A DNA stretch of 64,000 nucleotides from Chitinophaga lutea (GTDB lineage Bacteria > Bacteroidota > Bacteroidia > Chitinophagales > Chitinophagaceae). The DNA lies in NCBI RefSeq assembly GCF_003813775.1, contig NZ_RPDH01000002.1:124001-188000 (forward strand), given 5' to 3'. A program made the translations under genes and the position numbers. Each line of letters opens with the position of its first letter. The stretch's first letter is position 1. A model generated the notes under the pieces. It worked only from the letters and a program-made list of their open reading frames with translations. It was not told the DNA's origin and did not search any database. This document shows, in pieces, positions 35,801-40,775 of the stretch.

Positions 35801-36555
35801 ACGTTATCCAATACCTCCCGTGAGTTTAGGTTAATAAACCAGGCGGAGAAGTTGTAGCGGGCGCCTGGGCATAGCCCGGTCACCTTTCTTTTATAGAATG
35901 TTTTCTTTTCGTGCGCGGAATTCGCGATCAGCATACCACCGCGACCGTTGGCGGTGTGGTCTTCCACATAATCCCATTCCGGACGGCCGCCGGCCTGGGA
36001 GTTCCAGAAGATGCTGTACCAGTTGTCCCCGAGCGCCTGGCTCTCATCGCCCTGGAAATTATACTCGATGGTGGCAACGGCGGGATCTACGAATCTGCGT
36101 TGTTCGTCACCAACGGGAAATTGTCCGAAAGTTTCGATGAAGTTGGTAGATGGCGTGAACTGTCCCTGGCAGACTTCCATGCGGCAGTCTTCCACGATGA
36201 TGTCTTTGGTTATACTCCAGCTGTTGCTGCCTCTTAAAACCGTGGCGATCAAACGGTACGTTCCCACCGCTTTAAGATCTATCGTCAGAGATTGCTGTTT
36301 TGCCCCGATATACCTGAATATGGTCGGGTCCGAAGCGACGCCGGCCGCGTTGATGGTGACGGGGGTAGCAACACCCGGGATGGTAATCGACCAGGTCACG
36401 TCGTCCACATTTCCCTCATCCGACCGGAAGGCCCTGACGCTCGCATATGCGTCTAAACAGACCTTTTGGGGAGCCGTCATTACAGCGGAAACCTGGGCAT
36501 TTGCACCCAGGGCGCATGATAATATAAATGTCAGTAGTAGTAAAAGTCTTCTCAT
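20890..36555 (-). CDS. Giant modular secreted protein with HYR-like repeats and T9SS (CHU_C) sorting domain
   Basis: The 5,221-residue product is counted from the ATG at 36555, which begins a signal peptide of 21 residues ending GANAQ; an ATG 24 bp earlier is in frame but would put seven extra residues before the signal. Order of parts: a short Ig-like region; a jelly-roll-like domain (about 130-350, ending NDIAIDDIEFKYC); Ig/PKD-like domains to about 820; seven super-repeats of four beta domains (about 820-3355); about sixteen HYR-like units of 83-85 residues (about 3356-4685); five or six Ig-like ATYSVTV units; and the gliding-motility-associated C-terminal domain (5134-5221, NAFSPNGDGKNDLF, FNRWGELVY, WDG). 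That last domain directs type IX secretion and surface attachment. Each repeat has conserved cysteines, so a disulfide-braced adhesin is likely. Ligand unknown. Confidence 0.95.
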   Translation of the reverse strand: MRRLLLLLTFILSCALGANAQVSAVMTAPQKVCLDAYASVRAFRSDEGNVDDVTWSITIPGVATPVTINAAGVASDPTIFRYIGAKQQSLTIDLKAVGTYRLIATVLRGSNSWSITKDIIVEDCRMEVCQGQFTPSTNFIETFGQFPVGDEQRRFVDPAVATIEYNFQGDESQALGDNWYSIFWNSQAGGRPEWDYVEDHTANGRGGMLIANSAHEKKTFYKRKVTGLCPGARYNFSAWFINLNSREVLDNVCQNHPDGADQYRYAGVTFIIRNATTNAIIKQFNTNDVSMDLSRPDLTAEQRRLAGWQQFGGTVALAGGEESVWVEIANNNPGGCGNDIAIDDIEFKYCAPDIYTYIDGEEVTKNQVCPGAPLSLTSVIKPAGYFTNPVYSWEIDKGDGNGWQPILLTDPGYTGANTATLQILDGTLLEKNTWLFRSMVIEDGNQASGKQCYTPSNFVTLIILEMPKLVAAGRICQGDMTKLTANYMRTPTQDGYETFEFIGLGTDVVPWPEPNPQPANEIYVRPAATTTYTVRGSASYGFEPTSGKPRVCYRTTTAQIIVDPRPIVDLGPDIKVCENTPITLDAGAANAGYSIVWAPGGATTRTINITSPATGNTTQNYEVTVTNGTCVVKDNINVTSAKTPVATITTTPTIRCSDVRVDFPLETTVQTGNTAVWSFVGDPAGATITPNPSDPNQPTLTNMPFNTDVRVRLTITADGTSCSAVAEEVFRIDQNVTATAPSITQCSPDFVMNANVPNAALGQTGKWTIVSGGTNVFIDPADINNPAAPVKLLNGITSASIRWTVSPRPGSACGTRSQLATLSVLPPPVMTAANASRCLGTPMVFTIPFTQSGLPTRYDLEAITPLSGFTDRINATVSGTSFTIPYDAGATPGTYTFRLKARKTAGSGVCETVTTFDLTILAPSTVPTVDNATLQICRGESAELKVNGTLGTGAQWIWYTGGCTGGTQVGTGATINVTPTTTTTYYVKAVSAGPCGNTSCATITVNVFEQPSTAAAGPDQEHCNVSSFVLAATAPTVGTGAWSGTLPAGATISNVNDRNATVTLPAGQTVTLTWTVSNGPCAVSTDQVVLTNLLPLANNTITASQSICTGTAPAELTGSTPTGGNGAYSYQWQSSTTGTPASFTDIAGATGINYTPGTLNTTTYFRRVVTSGQCSAPGNVVTITAVAYPAFTMESPIDACNASGKFEVKYTVSAGNPVRYDLIAMDTKLPGFVDIIDGVLPSSPLTINYPPTTPAGTYSFRIVMRNATGCATQQDFTVTLESLSVPAWIEFNPSRVCEGQQVTMTAKGGNLGSNAEWVWYLGDCGTGTRLGTGGSLTYTLTETSTFSVRAESNRACKNSDCASATITVDKMPAAPDAGPDQDHCNQPNFTLAGSTPSLATAVGTWSWTGALPAGASISNVNDPAATVVLPAGNSLTLTWTITNGTCTTNGDQVTLINRNPISNNIISAPQSVCPGNAPTAALTGTAPTGGNGTYTYQWQSSTSSDPATFTDISGATGATYLPGALTTTTYYRRVATSGVCSAPSNIIAITVSVTPVFTVNNVAAICNTVTSFNVVYNATAGTSTRYDLRATGPNAMTGFTNVINAVLPASPLTVNLPANTPAGTYNFTLTLRDAVGCESTQPFTVIVEVPSTTPTVPNSSVDICKGASTTLTVNGTLGTGAQWVWYTGGCTGGTEVGRGASISVTPSATTVYYVKAESTGPCGNTTCVTVTVNVFELPSAAVAGDDQEHCNVATFTLNATAPAVGVGVWSGTLPAGATISNVNDRNATVNLPAGQSVTLTWTVSNGPCAVTTDQVTLRNLVALSNNTISAAQTICPNTAPVALNGTAPAGGNGAYAYQWQSSTSNDPATFADISGATNAVYAPGALSATTYYRRVVTSGACSSPSNIIAITVSVTPVFTVNNVAAICNTVSSFNVSYNVTAGTPTRYDLRASGANVMPGFTNVTNAMLTASPLTVNLPASLAAGTYNFTLTLRDATGCESTQPFTVIVDVPSTPPTVASNSIDICKGASATLTVNGTLGTGAQWVWYTGGCTGGVEVGRGASISVTPSATTTYYVKAESTGPCGNTTCVTVTVNVFELPSAAVAGADQEHCNNAVFTLNATAPAVGSGIWSGTLPAGATISNVNDRNATVNLPAGQSVTLTWTVSNGPCAVTTDQVMLTNLVALSNNTISAAQSICPNTTPAALSGTTPAGGNGTYAYQWQSSTTGAPASFTDIAGATGINYAPGALTATTYYRRVVTSGQCSDVSNIIAITVSVTPVFTVNNVAAICNTVSSFNVVYNVTAGIPVEYDLKAAGANTVTGFSNVIDAALTASPLTVNLPANIAAGTYNFTLTLRDAVGCESTQPFTVIIDAPSTPPTVADDEFDICRGETTTLTVNGTLGTGAQWVWYTGGCTGGVEVGRGATINVTPAATTTYYVRAESSSPCGNTACVTITVNVFEQPSAAAAGPDQEHCDDEVFNLNATAPAVGTGKWSGTLPAGATISSWDLRDAIVTLPAGQTVTLTWTVSNGPCAVTTDQVTLTNLVALSNNIISADQAICPNTAPAGLTGTTPAGGNGTYTYQWQSSASNDPATFTDIAGSTGINYAPGNLTATTYYRRVVTSGACSAPGNIITITVSVTPAFTVNDVAAICNTAATFDVVYNVTAGVPVKYDLAAVGPNAMAGFTSITNATLTASPLSISLPANTAAGTYNFSLTLRDAVGCESTGNFTVVIETPSSNPTVDDDQLNICLGETTTLRVNGTLGTGAVWVWYTGGCNGGVEIGRGATINVTPSATTTYYVKAETAGPCGNTACATITVNVFEHPSAAAAGADQEHCNDAAFTLNATAPAIGTGKWSGTLPAGATISDVNDRNATVSLPAGQTVTLTWTVTNGPCAATTDQVTLTNLVALSSNIISAPQSICPNTTPAALTGAAPAGGNGTYTYQWQSSPTNNPADFTNIAAATGINYAPGVLAATTYYRRVVTSGQCSDVSNIIAITVSVTPVFTVNNVAAICNTATSFSVVYNATAGASTKYDLTATGPNAMAGFTNITGATLTASPLVISLPANTVAGTYNFTLTLRDDVGCESTQPFTVTIDVPSTTPTVADDEIDICRGETTTLTVNGTLGTGAVWVWYTGSCNGGTEVGRGASINVTPATTTTYYVRAETSGPCGNTACATIQVNVFEIPSAAAAGPDQDQCDNATFTLNATAPAVGTGKWSGTLPAGATISDVNDRNATVNLPAGETVVLTWTVTNGPCATTSDDVRLTNRKPVDNNTITADQVICPDADVAALTGSTPTEGNGTYTYQWQLSTTSATAGFTDIPAATGIHYDHGTISVTTWFRRVVTSGPCTSTSNAVQIRVTVAVPVVVTKGNDKTVECENGKDYTALFDAPTFSHPDGFRIDVTHADVTVPNTCGLTITRTWTAEDECGKTTTVSQTIEVKDTRAPVFNGTLPADATVECSNIPAMEVLTASDDCSSASVTPGQTIEAIPGACANNYKIIRVWTATDVCGNTIQHTQTLTVQDKTAPVFNAPAPANVTVECDAIPSFDDITATDNCTNAATITYNKSQTRTNGSCANNYTLTRTWTAKDECGNEVSMSQVITVTDTKAPVFTAPAPANITVECSAIPAQEDLKATDACSPDDKVTVLKGETRHPIPGACANNYLLVRTWTAMDECKNSFTITQTITVVDRTPPVFTTAAPADVTVECDAVPAAADMKATDLCSPADKVKVEFKEDRVNAPGACANNYQLVRTWTATDECENKTIITQTITVRDTKAPVFTTAAPANVTVECHMVPAQPDLDATDNCSATGNISISKNEQRVNGNCANNYQLIRTWTARDECGNETVLTQTITVTDNTKPAFTTTIPADATVDCNNIPAAPVVEASDNCSAATAIRIAYNEQRIDIPGACANNYKLLRTWTATDECGNATTAMQVITVVDRTAPVFTSAAPADITVECNAIPAQPDLAATDNCSAVNSIRLAKNEVRENIPGACVNNYRLIRTWTATDECGNVAELKQVITVQDKTAPVFTLPVPADVTVECNAIPAQAVLNATDNCTAAANVKIDRAERREQIPGATCANNYRLVRTWTATDECGNSTTLTQVITVVDNTAPTFTMPVPADVTVECNAIPAQPMLTATDNCSATNLVTIVRNEVKETIPGACVNNYRLRRSWTATDECGNKTVVEQVITVVDNTRPTFTGSTPADATVECSAIPAQPNLSVTDNCTPSNLVTVVKNERREDIPGACVNNYRLIRTWTATDQCGNSTTVQQVLTVVDRTAPTFLTAAPANATVECSSIPAQPDVMATDNCSGNNVTVVKAERRENIPGACANNYRLIRTWTATDQCGNSKTIEQVLTVVDNTKPVFTTAAPANVTAECSAIPAQPDLMATDNCSAANSIRIVKNETRETIAGACANNYRLIRTWTATDECGNSTTVQQVITVQDKTAPVFTTVPPTDITAQCDAVPAAPVMTATDNCSMNNVTIDFRQIKTFLSATCPNNYRLERIWTAKDECGNTAVARQIITVTDNTAPVFTTPAPADITVECKAIPAPVAMRAIDNCDRENNVTVKHEVKREAIPGACVNNYRLINIWTATDKCGNAAVIRQVITVIDTTRPVIAAPPADITINCGAPVPTAMIELDATDNCDISFPKRVKYTIDPYVKDLCNGYVITRRWKVTDACGNTANDVTQRIIVLPCPKPELVPGAAVNCSSNPFIELKTRGVVNRPTYTLVSVTPANAVQVPVTSSNPRFNLNGATTATFIVRDGITGCASEPVTYNLNYLQMPVVNLGKDTSLCGGNGMVLDAGPANFGYTIKWSTGETTQRIRVTQAGTYSVTVSNGMCTATDEIKVGVIPMPLVNLPDMTICRGQSAKLDATVAGAAYLWSTGATTPAINVSTQETFWVRVMKNGCITIDTINVTVNPPPDITLSRDTSICPGQSVTLTVNTNAGRIQWGNGETGNSIVVSRAGNYSVSVYRDNCVVKEQVRVTQRPDIRFELGPDRIICPGGSILVDARHPDAASYRWNDGDVNPVKAFTESGTYVLGILDKYCDRYKSDSIRVKVAGPPSVTLGNDTTICKGIRYILKAKAENATSYRWSNGATTSYIEVREPGTYSVTAYNDCGSSTDEITISVRECDSKPEVPNAFSPNGDGKNDLFRPIVRGPMYDYELRIFNRWGELVYFSKDMYEGWDGTYKGQPVDVGTFVWWLSYKKTNNGPSFIIKGDVTVVR
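22500..26490 (-). repeat. Tandem HYR-like repeat array inside the giant gene
   Basis: Fourteen closely similar units plus one divergent unit at each end. The period is 249-255 bp, mostly 252 bp. Each unit reads roughly P-A-[DN]-x-T-V-E-C, then IPA, then A-T-D-N-C, then PGACxNNYxLxRTWTATDECGN. Four cysteines per unit are nearly invariant. Boundaries are approximate. Confidence 0.9.
26490..34095 (-). repeat. Seven tandem four-domain super-repeats inside the giant gene
   Basis: Each unit of about 361 residues has four beta domains in fixed order: A (FTVNNVAAICN, YDL, GTYNFTLTLRD), B (ICRGETTTLTVNGTLGTGA, VWYTGGC), C (AGPDQEHC, WSGTLPAGATIS) and D (ISAPQSICP, YTYQWQSS, TYYRRVVTSG). The landmark coding FTVNN lies at 27542, 28624, 29708, 30791 and 31874, so the DNA period is 1,082-1,084 bp over these units. 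Units 1 and 2 (33-34 kb) are more divergent in length. Confidence 0.9.
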
Positions 36556-36574
36556 TGTCGCAACAATTAGGTGA

Positions 36575-36650
36575 AACATTAGCCTTGCATGGGAACCATG
36601 AGGCGGCTTACTGCCTTGAGGGCAGCGCTTTGCTGTTTAAATAATGTGTT
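36575..36650 (-). ncRNA. Candidate structured 5' leader (three-way junction) of the giant gene
   Basis: Given in plus-strand letters, four pairings nest into one fold. The outer stem is AACATTA (36575-36581) with TAATGTGTT (36642-36650, one bulge). Arm one is AGCC/GGCT (36581-36584, 36605-36608), enclosing CATGG/CCATG (36588-36592, 36596-36600). Arm two is CTGCC/GGCAG (36611-36615, 36621-36625). It ends about 20 nt before the preferred start codon. The remainder of the gap to rpmI (36651-36973) is AT-rich and shows no other element that I recognise. Confidence 0.4.
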
Positions 36651-36973
36651 TTGAACAATGAGGAGCTTTGGATAATGCGCCCCTTTTTACAGGTGTAAAT
36701 AATCGTTTTCATAGGCTTCGGTGTTCGGTACTTTCAATAGGTATGGAACGGATTTGAATTAAACTGAAATTAAAATTAATGATAATATAGGGAATATCAA
36801 AAATACAAATTTGTCGTACTGCGGCAAAAAAGCACGTTATGAATGTTTATAAAGTATGGGCGGTTTGAAAGTCAATTCATTATTGGGGTGGAAAAAATGT
36901 TAACTTTTTTTGGTGCTGCGGGGAAATAATTGATTTTTTTTGTGACATGTGTGACTTTTATAAAATAATTAGC

Positions 36974-36981
36974 TACCTTTG
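36974..36981 (+). promoter_or_regulatory. Bacteroidota -7 element of the rpmI-rplT operon
   Basis: TACCTTTG fits TAnnTTTG and lies 20 nt before the rpmI ATG. No TTG is found at the usual 19-20 nt upstream, so only the -7 box is claimed. Confidence 0.55.
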
Positions 36982-37001
36982 CAGACCAAATTCGTAGTAT
37001 A

Positions 37002-37199
37002 ATGCCTAAAGTAAAGACTCATAGCCGTGCGAAGAAGACGTTTACGGTGACCGGCAGCGGAGCGATCAAACGCCCGAAAGCTTACAAAAGTCACTTGTTG
37101 ACTAAAAAGTCCAACAAAAGAAAGCGTTCACTGAGAGGTAGTAGCCTGGTGGCTGATGCAAATCTGAACCTGGTGAAGCGTATGCTCGTACTTCGCTAA
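37002..37199 (+). CDS. rpmI: 50S ribosomal protein L35
   Basis: The 65-residue, very basic protein starts MPKVKTHSRAKKTF and has the L35 signature KSHLLTKKSNKRKR in the middle, matching the family in length and sequence. It is a large-subunit protein. The L20 gene follows after 38 bp, the usual rpmI-rplT pairing. The infC gene that normally precedes it is absent; the upstream neighbour is the divergent giant gene. Confidence 0.97.
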   Translation: MPKVKTHSRAKKTFTVTGSGAIKRPKAYKSHLLTKKSNKRKRSLRGSSLVADANLNLVKRMLVLR

Positions 37200-37237
37200 T
37201 CACATTAATTCATTAAACAAGTTTTAAAAAGCATAAC

Positions 37238-37582
37238 ATGCCTCGTTCAGTAAACGCAGTTGCGTCCAGAGCCAGAAGAAAAAAGATCTTAAAACAAGCG
37301 AAAGGCTTTTACGGTAAACGTAAAAACGTTTATACCGTAGCGAAAAACGTTCTGGAGAAAGGCCTCACTTATAGCTATGTTGGTCGCAAACTGAAGAAAA
37401 GAGAATACCGCACCCTGTGGATCGCACGTATCAACGCTGCGGCAAGGGCGGAAGGTCTGACTTACTCCCAGTTGATCCACAGACTGACAGAAAAACACAT
37501 TGGCCTGAACAGGAAAGTTCTGGCTGATCTGGCCATGAATGAGCCCGAAACCTTCAAAGGCCTCGTAGCTTCTGTAAAATAA
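37238..37582 (+). CDS. rplT: 50S ribosomal protein L20
   Basis: The 114-residue basic protein begins [19 protein letters not shown] and contains [17 protein letters not shown] and [19 protein letters not shown], the conserved segments of L20. It is needed early in 50S assembly and binds 23S rRNA; in other bacteria it also represses its own operon. It is followed by a strong terminator, so the operon here has only two genes. Confidence 0.98.
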   Translation: MPRSVNAVASRARRKKILKQAKGFYGKRKNVYTVAKNVLEKGLTYSYVGRKLKKREYRTLWIARINAAARAEGLTYSQLIHRLTEKHIGLNRKVLADLAMNEPETFKGLVASVK

Positions 37583-37608
37583 GGATTACAATACTTCAAG
37601 TATACAAG

Positions 37609-37636
37609 AGCCGGTACGTTCGTTACCGGCTTTTTT
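37609..37636 (+). terminator. Rho-independent terminator of rpmI-rplT
   Basis: AGCCGGTA (37609-37616) pairs with TACCGGCT (37624-37631) across a 7-nt loop, followed by T residues to 37636. Confidence 0.9.
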
Positions 37637-37705
37637 GTTGCCCGGTGACTCCGCTCAGCGCTCACAGGGGCTACCGGCAGGTTTCCTCAAAGCCCCGGCA
37701 CCGGT

Positions 37706-37810
37706 TTCAACGAAGGATCAACGAAGCTTCCCTGGGGGATGAACGAAGGAATAGCGGAAAAGTGTAGGTTCGTTGAAGGTTCGTTCGTCCTTCGTTCATC
37801 CTTCGTTGAA
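37706..37810. repeat. 11-bp-phased TTCG/CGAA repeat array with inverted symmetry
   Basis: TTCG occurs at 37769, 37780, 37791 and 37802, exactly 11 bp apart (units such as CTTCGTTGAAC). To the left, CGAAG in the opposite orientation occurs at 37711, 37722 and 37744 (intervals 11 and 22). The arms TTCAACGAAGGAT and ATCCTTCGTTGAA are reverse complements. The central 24 bp (37745-37768) is unpaired. Confidence 0.8.
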
Positions 37811-38179
37811 CACCGTGCAAATGCCCGCCCGGTAAGGGGCGTTTTCCTGATTATCCGGCTGGTGGCGGGTTTGCGGTGGGCGTTTTTCCATGTTTCCCGC
37901 AACGGGATATCCCCTCCGGTATCGAAATATGCGCTTAGTGCGTTAAAATAAGGGTAGTTTTCAGAAAAAACGACTATAAGTCATTGATAATTCGTGTGTT
38001 GAATGTTTTCCTACAACGCGTTCCGGGCGAAAACACACACTTCCTACCTGCCATCCCGGGAGTAAGCCTTAAGTATATCCGAAGTAATATGCAGGGGGCA
38101 GGAAGTCCCATGCTGGCTGGACCGGTCAAACCGGAGGGCATTATAAGTGACCAGGGGGCCTGTGGACAGGTGTGCGACT
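37811..38179. other. Intergenic stretch without recognised features
   Basis: No reading frame here has the composition or conserved motifs of a gene, and the longer frames overlap ispE antisense. The sequence is moderately GC-rich, with short inverted pieces (ACCGGTCAAACCGG near 38119) but no clear terminator, promoter or RNA gene. Confidence 0.5.
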
Positions 38180-38986
38180 TCACAGCCGGAACACCCTGTA
38201 ATGCTCTTCCCATCTCATTTCGGGGATCTCATTTTTGGGGAAAAGCCCTATTACAGCCGATCCACTGCCACTCATCGCGGCAAACACGGCGCCATGGCGG
38301 TACATTTTCTCCTTGATGCCGCCAATCACAGGGTAGGCGGCAAATACCGGAACTTCAAAATCGTTGACAAGGGTGTCTTTCCAGGAGGCGACGTCGTCCC
38401 AGTTCACTTCGCCGAGCGGTACCGCGGGCGGGCCGGGTGTGATCTGGCTGAAAGCCCAGCCGGTATTGACGTGGATACAGGGGTGCACCAGTAAAAACGA
38501 CCAGGCGTCGAGGCGGAGCGGGAGGGGCGTCAGGATTTCACCGCGGCCTTTGGCGAGGCAGGGCTCGTTCCGGATAAAGAAAGCGCAGTCGCTCCCCAGT
38601 TGGGCGGCGTAGGTTTCCAGGGTTTCGGTGGAAAGGCCCAGGTTGTAACGGCTGTTCAGGATCCGGAGCATAAAAGCACCGTCTGCCGAACCGCCGCCGA
38701 GGCCGGCGCCGATGGGAATATTCTTATGCAGGTGAATATGAACGGGGGGCAGTTGCGGGAAGTCCTTTTTCAGCAGCTCGTATGCCTGCCGGCAGAGGTT
38801 GTGGTCCGCTTCGCCAGGTATTTCTATCCCGCTGTGGGAAAAGATCGGCTCTTCGGCGGTGACGATTTCCAGGGCGTCGCATAAGGGCAGGGGATAAAAA
38901 ACGGTTTCCAGGTCGTGAAAACCATCGGCCCGCTTTTGCAGGATGTGTAAACCCAGGTTGATTTTACAATTGGGGAAAAGGACCAC
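38180..38986 (-). CDS. ispE: 4-diphosphocytidyl-2-C-methyl-D-erythritol kinase
   Basis: The 268-residue GHMP kinase phosphorylates CDP-methylerythritol in the non-mevalonate isoprenoid pathway. The substrate-binding start (FPNCKINLGLHILQKRADGFHDL, with Lys8 and Asn10), the ATP loop PIGAGLGGGSADGA (about 91-104) and the C-terminal MSGSGSAVIGLF (about 238-249) are all IspE features. The start lies 8 bp after the bifunctional nuclease stop, so the two are co-transcribed. The pathway supplies the isoprenyl diphosphates that a terpene synthase such as the one at 49842-50876 would use. Confidence 0.95.
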   Translation of the reverse strand: MVLFPNCKINLGLHILQKRADGFHDLETVFYPLPLCDALEIVTAEEPIFSHSGIEIPGEADHNLCRQAYELLKKDFPQLPPVHIHLHKNIPIGAGLGGGSADGAFMLRILNSRYNLGLSTETLETYAAQLGSDCAFFIRNEPCLAKGRGEILTPLPLRLDAWSFLLVHPCIHVNTGWAFSQITPGPPAVPLGEVNWDDVASWKDTLVNDFEVPVFAAYPVIGGIKEKMYRHGAVFAAMSGSGSAVIGLFPKNEIPEMRWEEHYRVFRL

Positions 38987-38994
38987 GGGGCGCG

Positions 38995-39597
38995 TTATTT
39001 ACTTTTTCGGCTATTGATCTCGTCGCGGATGGCGATGGCGCGGATGTAGTCTTCCTGCTCCAGCACCTCCTGGAGGAGGGTATTCAGCTCTTCGAGGTTC
39101 AGGGCTTTCAGATCGTCTTCCGCTCCCTTTTCATGCTCTGAAATGGCCGGGCTCCCCGCCGGTTTGGACGTTTTCTTGCCAGCCGGGTCGTCGAGCAGGA
39201 TGCCGGCGCTGTTCAGGATGTTCTCGTATGTGTAAATCGGGCACCCGAACCGTACCGCCAGCGCGAGGGCGTCGGAAGTACGGGAATCGATCTCGATGGT
39301 ATCGTCGTTGTTGGAACAGATCAGTTTGGAGTAAAAGATGCCTTCCTGGAGGTTGCTGATAATAACTTCATGCAATTCAACATTAAACGCATTCATGAAG
39401 TTCTTCATCAGATCATGCGTCAGGGGGCGGCTTGGTTGCATTTTTTCAAGGGCTACGGCAATGGCTTGCGCTTCAAACCCCCCGATCACGATAGGCAAAC
39501 GTCTCAATCCGTTTACTTCTCCCAGCACCACGGCGTAAGAGTGGGTTTGTGTAATACTATGCGACAAAGCAACTATTTCCAATTCTATTTTTCTCAT
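38995..39597 (-). CDS. Bifunctional nuclease (BFN) family protein with C-terminal UVR motif
   Basis: The 200-residue protein has the BFN/DUF151 domain at residues 1-130 (LPIVIGGFEAQAIA, PLTHDLMKNFMNAF, EIDSRTSDALALAVR), seen in proteins with DNase/RNase activity in plants and in many bacterial homologues of uncertain role. A Pro/Lys linker is followed by a UvrB/UvrC-interaction-type motif (about 169-197, LLQEVLEQEDYIRAIAIRDEIN). This combination is common in Bacteroidota. ispE follows after 8 bp. Confidence 0.9.
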   Translation of the reverse strand: MRKIELEIVALSHSITQTHSYAVVLGEVNGLRRLPIVIGGFEAQAIAVALEKMQPSRPLTHDLMKNFMNAFNVELHEVIISNLQEGIFYSKLICSNNDDTIEIDSRTSDALALAVRFGCPIYTYENILNSAGILLDDPAGKKTSKPAGSPAISEHEKGAEDDLKALNLEELNTLLQEVLEQEDYIRAIAIRDEINSRKSK

Positions 39598-39767
39598 ACT
39601 GTCATTACGCGTTAGCGCTCACGTTTATTTCGGAGTAAGATGTGAAGTTAGAAAAATAATCGATATCTAAAAAGCATTGGCCGTAGACTATTGGCAACCA
39701 GGGATATTTTAAGCGCCAGGGCACCGTGACAGCCGTTCCGCGGCCAATGCGATGTAATGCGATATAA

Positions 39768-40739
39768 TCAGTTTCCTTTATACTTCTTAACGGCCTCCGT
39801 GAGCTTCGGCACGATTTCGAAAGCGTCGCCCACAATGCCGTAATCCGCCGCCTTAAAGAACGGTGCTTCGGGGTCTTTGTTCACCACCACGATCACTTTA
39901 CTGCCGTTTACGCCGGCCAGGTGCTGGATGGCCCCGGAAATGCCGATGGCCACGTACAGGTTGGGGCGCACGGTGAACCCGGTCTGTCCTACGTGCTCAT
40001 GGTGCGGGCGCCAGCCGGAATCGGCCACGGGGCGGCTGCAGGCGGTGGCGGCTCCCAGCGCATGGGCGAGGTCTTCCACCATGCCCCAGTTTTCGGGCCC
40101 TTTCAGGCCTCGGCCGCCGCTGACCACGATCTCCGCCTCGGTGAGCGGCACTTCGCCGGTGATGGTTTCGGCCTTCACCACTTTGATCCTGAAATCGGTA
40201 TTGTTGATGGCAGGACTGAAAGCCTCTACCGTGGCGGTACCACTGCCGGCCTCCAGGCTGAAGGTGTTGGGCAGCACGGATACTATTTTCTTTTCGGAGG
40301 TGATATTGACGTTGGCGAAAGCTTTGCCGGAAAACACGTTTTTCTTCACGACGAAGCCGTTGGACGTGTCCGGCAGGGAGATGGCGCCTGCCACCAGCCC
40401 GGCTTTCAGGTTTGCGGACAGCTGTGGCGCAATGGCGCGTCCGGAAAAATTATGGGAGAAAATGATGATCGCGGCATTCTCTTTGGCTACGGCTTCGGCC
40501 ATCACTTTGGCGGCCACGCCGGCTTCCGGCTCGTTGAGGCGGGCATCGGCCGCATGCAGCACCTTTTGGGCGCCATATTGGCCTAAAAGGGCCAGTTCTT
40601 CGGCGCCTACTTCGCCCAGTACCACCGCGGTTGCGGACGTACCGGTCTGCTGTGCCACTTTGGCCCCGTATTGTACGGCTTCCAGCGCTGATTTTTTGAT
40701 TTTCCCCTGAAACTGATCGGCAAATATGATGACAGACAT
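39768..40739 (-). CDS. etfA: Electron transfer flavoprotein subunit alpha
   Basis: The 323-residue protein has an N-terminal domain with IIFSHNFSGRAIAP near residue 95 and the FAD-binding C-terminal domain: VVSGGRGLKGPENW (about 211-224) and AIGISGAIQHLAG (about 277-289). With the beta subunit it carries electrons from acyl-CoA dehydrogenases to the quinone pool. It follows etfB with 36 bp between them. Ends KKYKGN. Confidence 0.96.
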   Translation of the reverse strand: MSVIIFADQFQGKIKKSALEAVQYGAKVAQQTGTSATAVVLGEVGAEELALLGQYGAQKVLHAADARLNEPEAGVAAKVMAEAVAKENAAIIIFSHNFSGRAIAPQLSANLKAGLVAGAISLPDTSNGFVVKKNVFSGKAFANVNITSEKKIVSVLPNTFSLEAGSGTATVEAFSPAINNTDFRIKVVKAETITGEVPLTEAEIVVSGGRGLKGPENWGMVEDLAHALGAATACSRPVADSGWRPHHEHVGQTGFTVRPNLYVAIGISGAIQHLAGVNGSKVIVVVNKDPEAPFFKAADYGIVGDAFEIVPKLTEAVKKYKGN

Positions 40740-40775
40740 TCGAGTTCGTTTAGATTGAATAAAAAATAGGGCTGC

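Noticed and set aside
36575..36650. c-di-GMP-I or other known riboswitch upstream of the giant gene
   Set aside because: A GCAAAGC piece on the minus strand recalls the c-di-GMP-I motif, but the required flanking elements and order are absent. It is kept only as an unidentified structure.
37984..38316. Plus-strand frame of 110 codons between rplT and ispE
   Set aside because: It overlaps ispE antisense, has no domain or signal peptide, and its composition is that of random translated sequence.
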